DNA from: Microbacterium ureisolvens
GTDB lineage: Bacteria; Actinomycetota; Actinomycetes; Actinomycetales; Microbacteriaceae
DNA length: 64,000 nt
Direction of reading: 5' to 3'
Assembly (NCBI RefSeq): GCF_019511645.1
Contig: NZ_JAEUAX010000012.1
Location: 1-64,000 of the forward strand
Each line of letters begins with the position of its first letter. Within the stretch, counting starts at the first letter, position 1. The notes beneath the pieces were generated by a model, which did not search any database, was not told the origin of the DNA, and saw nothing but the letters and a program-made list of their open reading frames with translations. Position numbers and translations under genes: made by a program. Positions 56,219 to 64,000 of this stretch are shown one piece after another.

Positions 56219-57490
56219 ATGTCGCCGACACCGACCCACCTCCTGAGCCCGGCGGACCAGGAACGCCGCCAGGCGCTGCGCACGATGAAGGGCGTCGCCC
56301 TCGGCGCGCTCGTGTTCATGGCGGTGCTGTTCGCGTTCTCGTTCGCGTTCCAGCAGGAGGTTCCCGCGCTCGCCTACGTGCGCGCCGCGGCGGAGGGCGG
56401 CATGGTCGGTGCGCTCGCCGACTGGTTCGCCGTCACCGCACTGTTCCGGCATCCGCTCGGGATCCCCATCCCGCACACGGCGATCATCCCCAGCCGCAAG
56501 GACGAGATCGGCCGCACCCTCGGCGAGTTCGTCGAGACCGAGTTCCTCCGCGCGGACGTCGTGCGCACCAAGCTCGACCAGACGGCGATCGCCGCGCGCC
56601 TCGGCGAATGGCTGAGCGTACCGGCGCATGCCGAGCGGGTCGCGGCCGAGGCATCCGTGATGGCAGGAAGCGTGCTGCGCGCCCTCAGCGACGACGACGT
56701 CCGCGACGTGATCGAGGAGCTCGCGCGTGAGCACCTCATCGCGCCGGAGTGGGGTCCGCCGCTGGGCGAGTGGCTGGAGCGCATCATCGACGCCGGCGGC
56801 CATCACGGCGCGGTCGACCTCGCCGCCGACACCATCGCGACCTGGCTCGCCGCCAACAAGGCCGCGTTCACCGGCGTGGTGTCGCGCCGGCTGCCCGCGT
56901 GGGTGCCCTCGGTCGCCCACCGCTTCGTCGACGACACCGTCTACAACGAGGCCGTCAAGTTCGTCGCGGCGGTGCGGGCCGACCCGCAGCATCCGGCGCG
57001 CGTCGCGATCGACGGCTACCTCGGCCGCCTCGCCGGCAACCTGCAGCACGACCCCGCGACGATCGGGCGCTTCGAGGACGCCAAGCTCGCCGTGTTCGAC
57101 AGCCCCCGCGTGCGCGAACTCGCCGGCGAGGCGTGGACGACCGCGAAGACAGGGCTGCTGCGCTCCCTCGCCGACCCCGAGAGCGGGCTGCGGCGCCGCG
57201 GTGCCGAGGCACTTGTCGAGATCGGCGAGCGTCTGACGACGGATGCCGCGCTCCAGCGTCGCGTCGACGCCTGGGTCACCGACGCCGCCGTGTTCCTCGT
57301 CGACCGCTACCGCCACGACATCGCCTCGATCATCACCGACACGGTCGAGCGGTGGGACCCCGCCGAGACGACGGAGAAGATCGAGCTCATGGTCGGTCGC
57401 GACCTGCAGTACATCCGCCTGAACGGCACGATCGTCGGCGCGCTCGCGGGCCTCGCGATCTTCTCGATCGCGCACGCGCTCCTCGGGTGA
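56219..57490 (+). CDS. DUF445 family membrane-associated protein
   Basis: 423 residues. One N-terminal membrane segment (GVALGALVFMAVLFAFSFAF) leads into the DUF445 signature AAEGGMVGALADWFAVTALF and RHPLGIPIPHTAIIPSRKDE. A long helical body follows and a C-terminal hydrophobic segment (RLNGTIVGALAGLAIFSIAH) closes it, a typical YheB-like layout. Function unknown. ATG at 56219, 4 bases after the acyl-CoA dehydrogenase stop, so co-transcribed. Confidence 0.85.
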   Translation: MSPTPTHLLSPADQERRQALRTMKGVALGALVFMAVLFAFSFAFQQEVPALAYVRAAAEGGMVGALADWFAVTALFRHPLGIPIPHTAIIPSRKDEIGRTLGEFVETEFLRADVVRTKLDQTAIAARLGEWLSVPAHAERVAAEASVMAGSVLRALSDDDVRDVIEELAREHLIAPEWGPPLGEWLERIIDAGGHHGAVDLAADTIATWLAANKAAFTGVVSRRLPAWVPSVAHRFVDDTVYNEAVKFVAAVRADPQHPARVAIDGYLGRLAGNLQHDPATIGRFEDAKLAVFDSPRVRELAGEAWTTAKTGLLRSLADPESGLRRRGAEALVEIGERLTTDAALQRRVDAWVTDAAVFLVDRYRHDIASIITDTVERWDPAETTEKIELMVGRDLQYIRLNGTIVGALAGLAIFSIAHALLG

Positions 57491-57552
57491 CGCGCCGCGG
57501 CGGGCAGTGTTAAGAGTGCGTGAAGTCCCGGCCGATCGACGGCGGCGAGGGC

Positions 57553-57558
57553 TAGCCT
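57553..57558 (+). promoter_or_regulatory. -10 element TAGCCT of a leaderless AIG2-like transcript
   Basis: TAGCCT ends 6 bases before the GTG at 57565; no Shine-Dalgarno. Confidence 0.5.
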
Positions 57559-57564
57559 GATGCC

Positions 57565-57915
57565 GTGTCCGCGGATGAGCCCACCCAGTACCTCTTCAGC
57601 TACGGCACGCTGCAGAACCCCGACGTGCAGCTCGACACATTCGGGCGCCTGGTCGAGAGCGAGCCCGACGCGCTGCCCGGCTACACCGTGGACTACGCCG
57701 AGATCGAGGACACCCGCGTCGTCGACCTGTCGGGTCTGACCGTGCACCCGATCGTGCGCGAGACCGGCAGCCCGCTCGACAAGGTCGTGGGCAGGGCCCT
57801 GCTCGTGACCGAGGACGAGCTCGACGCGGCCGACGAATACGAAGTGGCGCTCTACCGACGCTGCGCGGTGGTGCTGGCCAGCGGTCGCTCCGCGTGGGTC
57901 TACGTCGCGGCGTGA
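57565..57915 (+). CDS. AIG2-like / gamma-glutamylcyclotransferase-fold protein
   Basis: 116 residues. Family opening motif YLFSYGTLQNPDVQLDTFGR with the substrate-binding YGTL, LPGYTVDYAEI, and the acidic DELDAADEYE carrying the expected catalytic Glu, then YRRCAVVLASGRSAWVYVA. Members cleave gamma-glutamyl peptides to 5-oxoproline or act on gamma-glutamylamines; the substrate here is unknown. GTG start, apparently leaderless. hutG follows after 36 bases with its own leaderless promoter. Confidence 0.82.
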   Translation: MSADEPTQYLFSYGTLQNPDVQLDTFGRLVESEPDALPGYTVDYAEIEDTRVVDLSGLTVHPIVRETGSPLDKVVGRALLVTEDELDAADEYEVALYRRCAVVLASGRSAWVYVAA

Positions 57916-57938
57916 GGGCCCGGTGGCGAGCGCTCCGG

Positions 57939-57944
57939 TAACCT
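57939..57944 (+). promoter_or_regulatory. -10 element TAACCT of a leaderless hutG transcript
   Basis: TAACCT ends 7 bases before the GTG at 57952; no Shine-Dalgarno. Confidence 0.5.
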
Positions 57945-57951
57945 CGGGCCC

Positions 57952-58848
57952 GTGACGCTTCCCCACGATCAGCTGTGGCCACGCGCAGGTGCGTGGCCTC
58001 CCCCCGAAGACGGGCGATGGGATGCCGCGATCGTCGGCGTTCCCGCATTCCGCACCTCCCTGTCCCCCACCGGTGCCCACGCGACGCCCGCGGCGATCCG
58101 CGACGCCCTGCGCCGCTACAGCCCGACGCTCCTCGGCCCTCCGGCGGTCGATCTCGACGAGGTGCTACGCATCGCCGATGCGGGCGACGTCGACGAGCCC
58201 GACGGGCCGGTGGGCGAGGCATCCGTCCGCTCCACTGTCGCGCAGCTGCGCGAGCGTGCCGATCTCGTCATCGCGCTCGGCGGCGACAACTCGCTCACCT
58301 ACGCGGTGGCGCAGGGCGCCGGTGCGGCCGGGCTCATCACCATCGACGCGCACTTCGACCTGCGCGACGGCGTCTCGAACGGCTCTCCGGTGCGCCGTCT
58401 GGTCGAGGACGGCCTCGACGGGCGGCGGATCGTGCAGCTGGGAATCGCCGACTTCGCCAACTCGGTCGCGTACGCCCGGCGAGCGTCCGAGTACGGCATC
58501 ACCGTCGTGACCATGGACGACCTGCGCCGCCGCGGCGCGGACGACGTCGCGGCCGAGGCGCTCGAGATTGCGGGTGCCGGTGGGGGCCTCGTGCATCTCG
58601 ACGTCGATGTCGACGTGTGCGACCGTTCCGTGGCACCCGGGTGCCCGGCATCCGTGCCCGGCGGACTGGCCGCATGGGAGCTGCGCGCCCTCGTGCGGGC
58701 CCTCGCCGCCGACACTCGCCTGCACAGCGCCGACATCGCCGAGGTGGATGCCACCGCGGATGCCCCCGACGGGCGCACCGTGCGCCTCGGGGCGCTGTGC
58801 GTGCTCGAACTCCTCGCCGCGAAGGCCTCTGGAAAGGTGACCTCATGA
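57952..58848 (+). CDS. hutG: Formimidoylglutamase (arginase/ureohydrolase family)
   Basis: 298 residues. Final step of histidine breakdown in this route: formiminoglutamate to glutamate and formamide. Mn-site motifs: GGDNS (residues 110-114), DAHFD (132-136) and HLDVDVCD (215-224). The first ligand motif has Asn113 where arginase and agmatinase have His (GGDH). The assignment rests on the adjacent hutHUI genes and the family. GTG start at 57952. ATGA overlap with the SixA-like gene. Confidence 0.87.
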   Translation: MTLPHDQLWPRAGAWPPPEDGRWDAAIVGVPAFRTSLSPTGAHATPAAIRDALRRYSPTLLGPPAVDLDEVLRIADAGDVDEPDGPVGEASVRSTVAQLRERADLVIALGGDNSLTYAVAQGAGAAGLITIDAHFDLRDGVSNGSPVRRLVEDGLDGRRIVQLGIADFANSVAYARRASEYGITVVTMDDLRRRGADDVAAEALEIAGAGGGLVHLDVDVDVCDRSVAPGCPASVPGGLAAWELRALVRALAADTRLHSADIAEVDATADAPDGRTVRLGALCVLELLAAKASGKVTS

Positions 58849-59315
58849 TCCGTCTCGCATTGGTGCGGCACGCCAAGTCCGACTGGGGCGACCCCAGCCT
58901 CGACGACCACGACCGTCCGCTGAACGACCGCGGCATGCGCGACGCGCCCCGCATGGCGGCGCGGCTCGCGGCCACGGGGTTCCGCCCCGACGTGATCCTC
59001 TCGAGCACCGCTGTGCGGGCGCGGACGACCGCCGAGGCATTCGCCGCCGAGCTCGGCGTCGCGGTCTCACTCGACCCGGAACTGTACGGCGCGCCGGCGA
59101 AGACCCTGCTCGCCGCGGCGGCCGCCACCCGCGCCGCGAGCGTCATGGTCGTCGCCCACGATCCCGGCATGAGCTCGCTGGCGGCGAGCCTGTCGGACGG
59201 CGACATCGCCCACATGCCGACCTGCGCCGTCGCAACGTTCATCTGGGCGCAGGACGACTGGGATGTCGCCAGCGGCGTCGACCCCGACAACTGGACGTTC
59301 GACACTCCACGCTGA
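58845..59315 (+). CDS. SixA-type histidine phosphatase
   Basis: 156 residues. Phospho-acceptor motif RHAKSD (His9) of the SixA branch, LNDRGMRDAP, and the second catalytic His in VAHDPGMSSLAASL. SixA relatives dephosphorylate phosphohistidine proteins; the target here is unknown. ATG overlaps the hutG stop, so translation is coupled, though no metabolic link is obvious. Convergent with hutI 15 bases away. Confidence 0.85.
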   Translation: MIRLALVRHAKSDWGDPSLDDHDRPLNDRGMRDAPRMAARLAATGFRPDVILSSTAVRARTTAEAFAAELGVAVSLDPELYGAPAKTLLAAAAATRAASVMVVAHDPGMSSLAASLSDGDIAHMPTCAVATFIWAQDDWDVASGVDPDNWTFDTPR

Positions 59316-59330
59316 CCGACGGTGGGCGTC

Positions 59331-60521
59331 TCAGACCGGGACGCCGCCTGCCCACACGGTGTGCACGAGCGGCACGCCGGGCCGATACGCGAGATGCACG
59401 CGGGTCGGCGCGTCGAGCATCACGAGGTCGGCGCGCATGCCGGGGGCGAGCGCGCCCACGTCGTCGCGACGCAGCGCCTTCGCGCCGCCGGCCGTCGCCG
59501 CCCACACCGCCTCGGCGGGCGTCATTCCCATCTCGCGCACCGCGAGGGCGATCATGAGCGGCATCGAGCTCGTGAAGCTCGATCCCGGGTTGCAGTCGCT
59601 CGCGAGCGCGACCGTGGCGCCGGCGTCGATCAGCCGCCGCGCATCCGGGTAGGGCTGGCGGGTGGAGAACTCGACGCCTGGCAGTAGCGTGGCGACCGTC
59701 GCGGAACCCGCGAGGGCGTGCACGTCATCGTCGGAGAGGTAGGTGCAGTGGTCGACGGATGCTGCGCCCAGCTCCACCGCGAGACGCACACCCTCGCCGG
59801 GCCCGAGCTGGTTTGCGTGCACGCGCGGCTCGAGGCCGTGCGCGATCCCGGCGGCGAGGATGCGCCGCGACTCGTCCGGTGTGAAGGCACCGCGTTCGCA
59901 GAACACGTCGATCCACCGGCTGTGCGGGGCGCAGGCGTGGAGCATCGCGTCGCACACCAGGTCGACGTAATCCTCGCGGCGCTCGCTGTACTCGGCAGGC
60001 ACGACGTGAGCGCCGAGGAACGTGACCTCGGGAGTCACCTCGCCCGCGAGGCGTGCCAGCCGCTCCTCGTCCGCCACGGTGAGCCCGTACCCCGTCTTGA
60101 TCTCGAACGTCGTCGTCCCCTGAGCGCGGAGCTCGGCGACGAAAGCCGCGAGCCGGGCACGCAGCTCCTCATCACCCGCGGCCCGTGTCGCGGCGACGGT
60201 GCGCCGTATGCCCCCTGCGGCATACGGCGCGCCAGTCATGCGCGCCTCGAACTCGTCGGCGCGATCGCCCCCGAAGACGAGATGGGTGTGGCTGTCGACG
60301 AACCCCGGTAGCACAGCGCGCCCGCCCGCGTCGACGACCTCGATGCCCTCCCCCTCCGGTGAGACGACGGGCGCCGCAGACGCGGGCCCGACCCAGGCGA
60401 TCCGGTCGCCGACGATCAGCACGGCTGCGTCGCGCAGCGTGCCGAGCGCATCGCCGTCGGCGGCGACGTTGGTCGTCAGCTCGCCGATGTGGGTGATGAG
60501 CGTCGTCGTCACAGCATCCAT
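59331..60521 (-). CDS. hutI: Imidazolonepropionase
   Basis: 396 residues. Third step of histidine degradation, opening imidazolonepropionate to formiminoglutamate. Zinc amidohydrolase motifs: [79 protein letters not shown] and [13 protein letters not shown] at 60521, 3 bases after the hutU stop. Last gene of hutHUI. Confidence 0.95.
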   Translation of the reverse strand: MDAVTTTLITHIGELTTNVAADGDALGTLRDAAVLIVGDRIAWVGPASAAPVVSPEGEGIEVVDAGGRAVLPGFVDSHTHLVFGGDRADEFEARMTGAPYAAGGIRRTVAATRAAGDEELRARLAAFVAELRAQGTTTFEIKTGYGLTVADEERLARLAGEVTPEVTFLGAHVVPAEYSERREDYVDLVCDAMLHACAPHSRWIDVFCERGAFTPDESRRILAAGIAHGLEPRVHANQLGPGEGVRLAVELGAASVDHCTYLSDDDVHALAGSATVATLLPGVEFSTRQPYPDARRLIDAGATVALASDCNPGSSFTSSMPLMIALAVREMGMTPAEAVWAATAGGAKALRRDDVGALAPGMRADLVMLDAPTRVHLAYRPGVPLVHTVWAGGVPV

Positions 60522-60524
60522 CCG

Positions 60525-62258
60525 TCACTCATCGAGCATCGGCACGTCGAGGCCGCGTTCGCGGGCGACCTGCTTCGCCCGGTCGTATCCGGCATCGACG
60601 TGGCGCATGACGCCGGTACCGGGGTCGTTGGTCAGCACGCGCTCGAGCTTCTCGGCCGCCAGCGGCGTGCCGTCGGCGACGGTCACCTGACCGGCATGGA
60701 TGCTGCGGCCGATCCCCACGCCACCGCCGTGGTGGATCGACACCCACGCCGCACCCGAGGCGGTGTTGAGGAGGGCGTTGAGCAGCGGCCAGTCGGCGAT
60801 CGCGTCCGAGCCGTCGGCCATCGCCTCCGTCTCGCGGTACGGCGAGGCGACCGAGCCGGCGTCGAGGTGGTCGCGGCCGATCACGATCGGACCCGACAGC
60901 TCGCCCGAGGCGACCATCTCGTTGAACTTCAGTCCGGCGAGGTGGCGCTCCTTGTACCCGAGCCAGCAGATCCGCGCCGGCAGGCCCTCGAAGTGCACGG
61001 CGTCGCCGGCCTTGTCGAGCCAGCGCACCAGGCCGGCGTTGTCGGGGAACAGCGCCTTGACGGCCTCGTCGGTCTTGCGGATGTCGTCGGGGTCGCCCGA
61101 GAGCGCGACCCAGCGGAACGGTCCACGCCCCTCGGCGAACTGCGGACGGATGTATGCGGGCACGAAGCCGGGAAACCCGAACGCCCTGTCGAAGCCGCCC
61201 AGCTGCGCCTCGGCGCGGATGGAGTTGCCGTAGTCGAAGACCTCGGCGCCGGCATCCTGGAACCCCACCATCGCCGCGACGTGCTTCGCCATCGACCCCC
61301 GCGCGCGGGCGGTGAACCCCTCAGGGTCGCGCGTCGCCTCGGCCTTCCAGTCCTCGAACGCGATGCCCACCGGCAGGTACGCGAGCGGGTCGTGGGCGCT
61401 CGTCTGGTCGGTGACGATGTCGACCGTGACCTCTCCCGCGCGGTGGCGCAGCAGCACATCGCCGAACACCTCGGCGGCGTTGCCGACGACGCCGACCGAC
61501 AGGGCCTCACCGGCCTCCTTCGCCGCGACGACGCGCGCGAGGGCCGCGTCGAGGTCCGTCGTGTACTCGTCGAGGTAGCCGTGGTCGACGCGGCGGGCCA
61601 GGCGCGACTCGTCCACGTCGACGATGAGCACCGCTCCCCCGTTGAGGGTCACGGCGAGCGGCTGCGCGCCGCCCATGCCACCGGCGCCGCCGGTGAGCGT
61701 GAGGGTTCCGGCGAGGCTCGCGGTCGCAGCATCCGTCCCGTTCTTCTCGGCGAGGGAACGCGCGACCGCGGCGAACGTCTCGTAGGTGCCCTGCAGGATC
61801 CCCTGCGTGCCGATGTAGATCCAGGAGCCGGCGGTCATCTGGCCGTACATGGTGAGGCCGAGCTCTTCGAGACGACGGAACTCCGGCCACGTCGCCCAGT
61901 CCCCCACGAGGTTCGAGTTGGCGATCAGCACACGGGGCGCCCACTCGTGCGTGCGGAACACGCCGACCGGCTTGCCGGACTGCACCAGCAGGGTCTCGTC
62001 GGGCTCGAGCTCGTCGAGGGTGCGAACGATGGCGTCGAACGCCTCCCAGCTGCGTGCCGCACGGCCGGTTCCGCCGTAGACGACGAGGTCTTCGGGGTGC
62101 TCCGCGACCTCGGGATCGAGATTGTTCATGAGCATGCGCTTGGCCGCCTCGGCGCCCCAGCTCTTGGCGGTGCGCTCGGGGCCGCGCGGGGCGCGCACGG
62201 CGTTGTCTCCGAGCCCGCGGGCGGCGGTCTCGGTCTTCGGGTCGGTCGAGATGGTCAT
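60525..62258 (-). CDS. hutU: Urocanate hydratase
   Basis: 577 residues. Hydrates urocanate to imidazolonepropionate with tightly bound NAD. NAD-binding [19 protein letters not shown]; the active-site Cys region is [18 protein letters not shown] at 62258 with AAGGAG upstream. 88 bases after the hutH stop; this gap contains two GATC-centred direct elements (GGATCAGGAGATCC, TCACCTGATC) but no clear hairpin. Confidence 0.96.
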   Translation of the reverse strand: MTISTDPKTETAARGLGDNAVRAPRGPERTAKSWGAEAAKRMLMNNLDPEVAEHPEDLVVYGGTGRAARSWEAFDAIVRTLDELEPDETLLVQSGKPVGVFRTHEWAPRVLIANSNLVGDWATWPEFRRLEELGLTMYGQMTAGSWIYIGTQGILQGTYETFAAVARSLAEKNGTDAATASLAGTLTLTGGAGGMGGAQPLAVTLNGGAVLIVDVDESRLARRVDHGYLDEYTTDLDAALARVVAAKEAGEALSVGVVGNAAEVFGDVLLRHRAGEVTVDIVTDQTSAHDPLAYLPVGIAFEDWKAEATRDPEGFTARARGSMAKHVAAMVGFQDAGAEVFDYGNSIRAEAQLGGFDRAFGFPGFVPAYIRPQFAEGRGPFRWVALSGDPDDIRKTDEAVKALFPDNAGLVRWLDKAGDAVHFEGLPARICWLGYKERHLAGLKFNEMVASGELSGPIVIGRDHLDAGSVASPYRETEAMADGSDAIADWPLLNALLNTASGAAWVSIHHGGGVGIGRSIHAGQVTVADGTPLAAEKLERVLTNDPGTGVMRHVDAGYDRAKQVARERGLDVPMLDE

Positions 62259-62346
62259 GTCAACGCTCCTTCGCGTGGTCGGGGGTCGGTCGGATCAGGA
62301 GATCCGGCGAGAACGGGAACTTTCCTGTGATTTCGTCCTGCATGCG

Positions 62347-63948
62347 TCAGATCACCTGATCTGGCGAAGCGGGCACCCGGGACGCCGCGCCGCCGAGCCC
62401 TGCCGCGCCGGCTACGGCGCCCGACTGCACGAGCGCAGTCACGGCCTCCATCTCGGGCGAGAGATAGCGGTCGGGGCCGGGGCCGCCGGCGACGGTGCGG
62501 ACAAGGTCGCGGACGGCGCCCGTGACCGGCGCCGGCTCTAGCGGCGCCCGGAGGTCGAGCGCGCGCGACGCGGTGAGCACCTCGATCGCGAGCACGCGCG
62601 AGAGCCCGTCGATCGCCCGGCGGAGCTTGCGCGCGGCGGCCCACCCCATCGACACGTGGTCCTCCTGCATCGCCGACGACGGGATCGAGTCGACGGATGC
62701 CGGCACCGCGAGTCGCTTGAGCTCGGAGACGATCCCCGCCGCGGCGTACTGGGCGATCATGAAGCCTGAGTCGACGCCGACCTCGTCGGCGAGGAACGGC
62801 GGCAGACCGTTGCTGCGAGCGCGATCGAGGGCGCGATCGGTGCGCCGCTCCGAGATCGACGCGACGTCGGCGACCGCGATCGCGAGGAAGTCGAGCACGT
62901 ACGCGACCGGTGCGCCGTGGAAGTTGCCGTTGGACTCGACGCGTCCGTCGTCGGTGATGACGGGGTTGTCGACGGCGGCGGCGAGCTCGCGCGAGGCGAT
63001 GAGCAGCGCATGGTCGGCGGTGTCGCGCGCGGCGCCGTGCACCTGCGGCGAGCAGCGCAGCGAGTATGCGTCCTGCACACGGGTGCAGACCGCGGGATCG
63101 CGATGCGACGCCATGATCGCCGATCCCGCGAGCACCGCGCGCAGGTTCGCCGCCGACACGGCCTGGCCCACCTGCGGCCGCAGGGCCTGCAGGTCGGCGG
63201 CGAACACCGCGTCGGTGCCGAGCTGCGACTCGACCGACATGCCCGCGGCGACGTCCGCGGTGTCGAGCAGCACGGAGAGGTCGTGGAGCGCGAGCAGCAG
63301 CATCCCGAGCATGCCGTCGGTGCCGTTGATGAGCGCGAGTCCCTCCTTCTCGCGCAGTACGAGAGGAGAGACGGATGCTGCCGCCAGCGCCTCGGCCGCG
63401 TCGACCTCGTCGCCGCTCGCGGTGCGCACGCGCCCCTCGCCCATCGCGGCGAGCGCGACGTGCGCCAGCGGCGCGAGGTCGCCGGAGCAGCCGAGCGAGC
63501 CGTACTCGCGCACGATCGGCGTGATGCCGGCGTTGAGCAGCGCGGCGTAGGTCTGGACCACGACCGGGCGAACGCCGGTGTGCCCCGTCGCCAGCGTCTG
63601 CAGGCGCAGCAGCATGAGCGCGCGGACGACCTCGCGCTCGACCTCCGGGCCGGTGCCGGCCGCGTGCGAGCGGATCAGGCTCGCCTGCAGCTGCAGGCGC
63701 CGCTCGGGGGCGATGAAGGTGGTGGCGAGGGCGCCGAAGCCGGTCGAGATGCCGTAGTGCGGCTCGGGGTCGTCGGCGAGACCCTCCACGAGAGCGCGCG
63801 TCGCGGCGACGCGGGCCAGCGCCTCGGGGGCGAGCTCGACGCGGGCGCCGTGACGAGCGACCGCGACGACCTCGTCGGGGCGCAGCGGCGCCGCGCCGAC
63901 GGTGACGACGGCGAGGTCGCGGGCGGAGGTGGGCGTGACGATGGTCAT
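62347..63948 (-). CDS. hutH: Histidine ammonia-lyase
   Basis: 533 residues. First step of histidine use, giving urocanate and ammonia. MIO cofactor region is GSLGCSGDLAPLAH: the cyclising triad is C154-S155-G156 in place of the commoner Ala-Ser-Gly, a variant seen in actinobacterial enzymes. HYGISTGFG supplies the catalytic Tyr; SSAMQEDHVSMG is near the C-terminal active-site lid. The ATG at 63948 follows TGGAAT by 6 bases and lacks a ribosome site; a GTG at 63963 would add 5 residues. First gene of hutHUI. Confidence 0.95.
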   Translation of the reverse strand: MTIVTPTSARDLAVVTVGAAPLRPDEVVAVARHGARVELAPEALARVAATRALVEGLADDPEPHYGISTGFGALATTFIAPERRLQLQASLIRSHAAGTGPEVEREVVRALMLLRLQTLATGHTGVRPVVVQTYAALLNAGITPIVREYGSLGCSGDLAPLAHVALAAMGEGRVRTASGDEVDAAEALAAASVSPLVLREKEGLALINGTDGMLGMLLLALHDLSVLLDTADVAAGMSVESQLGTDAVFAADLQALRPQVGQAVSAANLRAVLAGSAIMASHRDPAVCTRVQDAYSLRCSPQVHGAARDTADHALLIASRELAAAVDNPVITDDGRVESNGNFHGAPVAYVLDFLAIAVADVASISERRTDRALDRARSNGLPPFLADEVGVDSGFMIAQYAAAGIVSELKRLAVPASVDSIPSSAMQEDHVSMGWAAARKLRRAIDGLSRVLAIEVLTASRALDLRAPLEPAPVTGAVRDLVRTVAGGPGPDRYLSPEMEAVTALVQSGAVAGAAGLGGAASRVPASPDQVI

Positions 63949-64000
63949 GCTCCGATTCCACACCCGGGCCGTGGCGCGCGACAGCGGGTCGTGGCATCCT
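63949..64000 (-). promoter_or_regulatory. Upstream region of hutH with -10-like TGGAAT
   Basis: TGGAAT (minus strand, 63955-63960) ends 6 bases before the ATG, consistent with a leaderless hutH mRNA. The region is cut by the window edge, so any operator further upstream is not visible. Confidence 0.35.

Overview
High-GC actinobacterial chromosome, most likely Microbacterium or a close member of the Microbacteriaceae. This rests on base composition (GAC/GCC/GTC-dominated codons), frequent GTG starts, apparently leaderless genes preceded by TAnnnT boxes, and gene content such as heterotetrameric soxBDAG, hxlAB and class Ib nrdHIEF. The window is a dense patchwork of catabolic operons. I saw no rRNA, tRNA, insertion sequence, prophage or CRISPR array.

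1-20 kb is a one-carbon and methylamine-type catabolic island. A Rieske oxygenase of the glycine betaine demethylase type runs off the left edge and diverges from a LysR regulator, followed by folD. Then come ppsR-ppsA, a broken formaldehyde dehydrogenase gene (fdhA) and a GlcG/HbpS-family gene. A long minus-strand operon, glyA-soxBDAG-sdaA-(metF-like)-folE, turns sarcosine into glycine plus methylene-THF, then serine, then pyruvate. It faces a divergent FCD-GntR regulator. hxlB-hxlA (ribulose monophosphate formaldehyde fixation) and a LuxR protein fused to an HATPase-like domain close the island. Together they form a route from betaine or sarcosine methyl groups to folate-bound C1 units and hexulose phosphate.

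20-38 kb holds transport and fructan use. An APC amino-acid permease with a GntR regulator is followed by a fructose-type ABC importer with an LsrG-like ABM protein and a PfkB kinase. Next come a LacI regulator and a secreted multidomain GH32 fructanase, tied to the importer by three copies of the palindrome TGACAnCGATGTCA. Then a second LacI regulator, a GH91 enzyme with no signal peptide (probably a cytoplasmic difructose anhydride III hydrolase) and an ABC importer without its ATPase.

38-47 kb contains marR/MFS efflux/HbpS-like, a copper amine oxidase, an APC permease, an AraC regulator and an aldehyde dehydrogenase, consistent with uptake and oxidation of an aromatic or biogenic amine. 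47-51 kb is the nrdHIEF ribonucleotide reductase operon with tandem NrdR-like boxes and nearby DnaA-box-like sequences.

51-59 kb contains mostly short, often leaderless single genes: MFS, alpha/beta hydrolase, DUF389, acyl-CoA dehydrogenase, DUF445 and an AIG2-like protein. 58-64 kb is histidine utilisation: hutG and a SixA-like phosphatase on the plus strand, and hutH-hutU-hutI on the minus strand. The right edge lies 37-52 bases upstream of hutH.
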